Of a DNA stretch of 64,000 bases, positions 59,641 through 64,000 are shown piece by piece. This DNA comes from Ampelocalamus luodianensis (Eukaryota; Streptophyta; Magnoliopsida; Poales; Poaceae). Numbering within the stretch: position 1 is the first letter of the stretch; every line of letters starts with the position of its first letter. Under the pieces are notes generated by a model, which ran no database searches, was not told the origin of the DNA, and was given only the letters and a program-made list of their open reading frames with translations. A program made the position numbers and the translations under genes. The stretch covers positions 34,726,342 to 34,790,341 of the forward strand of contig CM070619.1 of NCBI GenBank assembly GCA_036346255.1, written 5' to 3'.

Positions 59641-60044
59641 GTACAGAGCCAAGAACGACATGCATGGGGGAAGTAGGTGCTAGTCACACACTTGCCACAT
59701 GAACTAAATAAAGATGAATGATCTTGAACGTAATTGTTTTAGTAATTGGGCGAGATGCCCAAAGATTTATTATGTTTAGTCTCATGCAATGGATTAAATG
59801 TAATAATGATGAGTAGTAGAAATTCATATCTCTCTAGTTATGTTAGATACTTAGCATGTCTTTGATTATCTTTTGATGTCTTTGGAAGAAGGTTTTAGTT
59901 AATATTTGAATTGTCGTGTGTTGGAACCTTCGTGTAATTAACTTTACAAGGAGGTTCTGCGAAATTTATTAAGATTGCCTAGTGTGGAATTATTAGAGTT
60001 TGTTTAGTAGCATTCCGGGCTCATGTCGGGTCAAAAGTGTTCTG

Positions 60045-63000
60045 ATTGGTATCGAGCGGGTCAGAGGTCCGTGGTGAACAGATTAATAACTTAGGTAACT
60101 TAGCTTGTTAAAAATTTCTAATGGTTAATTAATGAAAACTCACACACCGTGCATGATAGGATGGGGTGGGTCAAGCATTGCATTTACGCTTACGTCATGT
60201 TGTAATGATGATTCTGTTATGAGATGATCTTACATACCTATAATATGATTATATGATTATTATGAGTGAGAGCAGCCTCGTTGAGAGGATTGAGGTCATG
60301 GTTGTGGCCCTGGCTTTACCAAAGTTACACCATTGTTCGTGGTAAGAGAAAAGGGAAGAGGTTACCTCGGATATCTTAGTCTGAAGTTAATAGTGAGTAT
60401 CTTTTGAAAAAAAATTGTCCACTTCCTTGAATTTGAATTTGATCAACTCTTGTTGGTTGTGGTCGATGAATTTCTTTGGGTCGATGTTCATTTCAGTTGA
60501 TGGGTTTCTTTGAGAAAGGTTGTTATGTTTTATTGGCTTAATCGTCCCATAAAGCAATTATTGTTTTCCAATTCTTGAGTTATTCTTGTGGTGGTGGACT
60601 TGGTTAGTTGTCAATCTGACCGTTGTATTGGAGTTCCGTCTTTCTTACTTGAAAGCATGATCCATTTATTTCACTTGATGATTTGGATAATGAAAGTTTC
60701 CTTTTGCAAGTCCTGTAGTACGTGAATGTTTTGATTCAATATATCTCTTTGGGTATCTTGAGTTTTGAAGTTGAAAAGTTCTTTTATGAAAGAAAACGCT
60801 AAACTCTTTCGCGATGTCGTCTCGTGGTTAAGTGAGAGGTTATAATCGAGAAATTAGTGAATATGATATGAGTTATCAAGTTGGATCAGTAGTGTGGTGT
60901 ATAATCGATCCTAACTAAGATCCCCGGAAGGAAAGTTGACTAATTTGATGGTGCCATGTAGTAGTTCTTGTTGAATCGTGATTAAGTGTATGGCTATACC
61001 TAATTGGAAGCAATAGAGTTATTAACAATTGTGTAACTTTAACGGAGTGCTTGACCCCTAGAGTTGTTTAGTTTGCTAAACTTGTTAGATTATTTGATCT
61101 CAATGGATTAATCTAACTGTGCGGGAAGAGAAATATAAGATGTGTTCGACTATCGTCTTGGTAGATATTAATATAGAATTTTTCTTTAATTGGCTATTTG
61201 ATGATCTTATTTATGCTCGTGGGAGTACAAATAGATACAGGACCAACAATTCATCCATGATTGAATAATCATCAAAAGTTTATGATAACCTCTAGATTGG
61301 AGTTAGTGGGTACTAAATAAGTATGAGCATTCCGAATAGTTGAAGGGTTGAAATTTGAAAGTGATTTATTCACGAGTGTTTCACGAGGTGTATTGTGGTC
61401 GCATGCCATTGTTAAAAGAGGTCTTGCTCCGATAGTGTAGTGGTGTATTAGATATACTCTAGAACAGGTTGACTGTTGCAATCTTATTGAGATAACAAAA
61501 ATGTTATGAAATAATATGCTGTGTTTGTTTTGGAAAGGTTTATGATGGGATTTTATAGGTGACATGTGGTTGCTCGATGGTAAAAATTGTCAGATAATAG
61601 TATGTCTTTGATGAAAGGGTTTTGGTGTAACCTTGTAAATTGTGTAGTAGGTTCCTTCAAAAATCTGGTGGTTGTTATAGTGAGGGTGTAAGAATTTGGT
61701 GTACTCTCAATTGAGGATGAGAGGATAAAGTGAAATGTAATAGTTTGGTCAGCTTTTGGGGACTTTATAAAGGAAGAGTTGATGATAACGAACCTTGTTA
61801 AGAGTGAATTATTCTTGATGTTAGTAATAAGGTCTACAAGAGATTGTGACGCGTTGGAGTGATGATGATTCTTCTAGAGAGAAAGTAAGTTGATTATTTT
61901 AATAACGATTAAATGAAATGTTTGGAGTTTCGTATTCGTGATCTTTTGGGGGCTCATGATTTATGTAGTAGATAAAAATTAGTTGAGCAATGTGACATAT
62001 GGAAATGTTCCGTTTGGTTCTGAAGTGATGAATGTGATTTGGTATTAAAAGCATCTCTTGTTTGGTTTGGCAAGTAATGTTGTAATCAAAGAAATTGCTT
62101 TCGTTGTGTTAACGGAAAATATTTACCATAAGTATTTGAGGTTGGAGCTAAAAAAAAATGTAATCCGCAACTTACTTGTTGTCTCACTTAAGAGTTTCTT
62201 GGGTTTGCATAGCAATGTTTTATTATGAGTTATGGAGATGGAAAATTTCTTCTTGTGGGACTTTTGCCCTGATCGTGGATTCGCATTCATTTTACGAGAT
62301 CATTTCTATTTGACTATTTCTATTGGTCTCGTGCTCACTTGAGGAGCCATGATTTCTTATGCGTCGAACTTTGTATCTGTTTATTTCTTCCTTTTGAATA
62401 AGGAAGTAACCAAATTGTGTTGCCAAGTGTTATAAAGAGTAGCATGGTGATTGGTTGGAGGTGGTCAAGTATTTGGAATTGTTGATATTTTGGGAACCAA
62501 TCTATTTGAAGAGCAATATAATGTGAATTGGTTTCACTTACAACACCGGAGAGAATTCTACTTAAATGGAAAGTTTGTCGATGAGATAAAAGTGATTAGT
62601 GTTACAACTAGTGGAACCTATGGCGAATTATGATCCAGTAACCTTTGTCCACGTTGAAATATTGGGACTATTGAAATTATGGACTTTTGATAAACTTATT
62701 AGAGTATCACAATTGGGTACTTAGTATAATTGTGCAGAAGAGTTGTGGTGGTGAAGTTTAATAAGAATCGTGGTGTGGAGGAACCTAAATGTCATGCTAA
62801 TTAGAGGGATAGCAGGAATTGTTGAGCTATTGTCAAGTATGACTCGGCCTCAGTAAGTGACCTTATGAGAGTTAAATTATCTTCGAGGATATCTTGGTCA
62901 AAGAAGATATTTATTTATTGACATTAGTGATTGGGTATGTTTGAATCTTAGTCATATAGTGAGGGTATGACGAATGGGTATATTGTGGTCGTGTAGTTGA

Positions 63001-64000
63001 ATTTTGATTAGTGTGGTTTAGTGAAGGTCCAAGATTGGTGACATGAAATGCCTTGAGCGGTTACTTGATTAGTGAGGAACGTGGATGTTAATGATTGAGG
63101 TTATTGTTGAGCTATGTAAAATTTTAGTAAATGAATTGGAAGATTTCCTATCAATCATACCGAAATTCATTGTAGGAGACTTGAGGTTGATTTTAGGCTT
63201 TGCATTCTCATGTTAGAACCTTGGATGCCAATGATTATGTGTAGAGATGGTAGAATAAGAGTGGATTCCAGTAGTGGGATGATCATTGATAGTATCCTTT
63301 GAGGCTAGTATATGAGAGTGTGTGATGTGAATTTCAAATTGCTCATCCTTAACGGATTAAGGGATGTGATGGTGGGTGAAATCTATTGAGTTGTGTTGGA
63401 AATTATTTTGACAAGTAATTCATTCGGTGGGGAAGTTGGCTAGAGTACGATATTGTGGATTGGAAGAGTCTACCTGCATAATTGTGGATTTTGTGTTCGG
63501 TAGAGCATAGGTTTGGGATTGCCAATTTAAGAGAAATGAGTTAATGCGTTATGCGATGATTTGGGATCCTATGGTTTAAGAGAAAGTTGATTTCTTAAAA
63601 GAAAGATTGTGGTAAAGGGTGTGATCTTGGATAGTGAGATGTTTTCTTAGTTCTTACTTGAACTATGTGGTTATGACGGATGTCAATTACAAATTGAGTT
63701 GGTTCTTGTCGGTATGTGTGATTCCTTCTAGTTAAGAAAAAAAAAGGTTAATATGGTTTTTTCGAGTGATTTCGTTTTTGGCTTGTGTGGCATTTATTTC
63801 TAAACTACCTATTTCAAAAGTGGAAAAAAATTTCATGGTAAATCCATTGATTTTGGATTGGGCTCTTCTAAGGGAAGATGGCTTTGAGTTGGATGCATTT
63901 TGACTCCTTTGTTCTCAGTTGAGTTCTTCGGATAAGTGAGTTGGTAGGCGAGTTCTTTGTCGTCCCTTGGTTAAGGAGATACCGCTTGCATAGGTAAGGT
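60045..64000 (+). pseudogene. Decayed internal region of element C, copy 2 (cut by window end)
   Basis: Follows copy 1 almost base for base, up to the equivalent of about 57400. It carries the same decay, plus private small indels. Confidence 0.8.

Larger units (their letters stand above)
57910..60044 (+). repeat. LTR 2 of element C
   Basis: About 2,135 bp. Its 3' end is altered (GTGTTCTGA in place of GTGTTACA), followed by the same primer site and internal sequence as LTR 1. Confidence 0.88.
51327..64000 (+). mobile_element. Ty3/gypsy element C, tandem LTR-internal-LTR-internal
   Basis: LTR1 51327-53445, internal 1 to 57909, LTR2 57910 to about 60044, internal 2 to the window end. Start-to-start distance is 6,583 bp. 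The two copies are near identical with scattered small indels and share the same decayed coding region, so one looks duplicated from the other. Primer site, purine tract and a pol C-terminus identify Ty3/gypsy; the tail suggests a chromovirus. The outer end and TSD partner are not in the window (left flank AAAGC). Confidence 0.9.

Overview
The window is nuclear DNA of a plant, most likely a grass. It opens with the C-terminal end of one host gene, a PIN-LIKES (PILS) type auxin carrier (2-457, +). Almost everything after that is nested LTR retrotransposons. I see no bacterial or organellar genes, no rRNA, no convincing tRNA and no CRISPR array. Genus and species cannot be read from the sequence.

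Layout. (1) 1-1252: PILS end, 3' flank and two short tandem duplications. (2) 1253-6712: complete but broken Ty3/gypsy element (346-bp LTRs, TSD AGCAA). (3) 6740-6858: MITE-like element. (4) 6861-8344, 19455-20403 and probably 28515-28960: pieces of an old reverse-oriented LTR-like sequence, the host of two later insertions. (5) 8345-19449: solo LTR E (TSD TAACA), carrying a CRM-clade gypsy element F at 8913-16294 on the minus strand. (6) 20409-28509: solo LTR D (TSD GAACT), carrying a reverse solo LTR of family A at 22672-27516. (7) About 28970-30188 and 46155-47606: two parts of a minus-strand Ty1/copia element, split by element A at 30189-46149 (TSD CATAT). Element A has LTRs of about 5.4 kb; its 5' LTR carries solo LTR B at 34953-37560 (TSD TTATT). 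(8) 47609-49066 and 49067-51326: two reverse family-A LTRs, the second inside the first. (9) 51327-64000: a Ty3/gypsy element C arranged LTR-internal-LTR-internal, a 6.58-kb tandem duplication running off the window.

Nesting gives relative ages: copia is older than A, which is older than B; copia is older than the first reverse A LTR, then the second, then C; E is older than F; D is older than the A solo LTR. No element keeps an intact gag-pol. The stops and frameshifts are described per element.

The most interesting signal is in the LTRs. Otherwise diverged LTR families (A, D, E, B, C) share one layout: a TATA-like box, a long leader, a GC or GT splice-donor-like site, a region dense in short inverted repeats, a small hairpin 20-29 nt before a pyrimidine-rich AG, then the LTR end and primer-binding site. 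I read this as a candidate leader intron with a structured interior. Stem pairs differ between families in a compensatory way (C versus B; A and D versus E). This is inference from sequence alone and needs transcript data.
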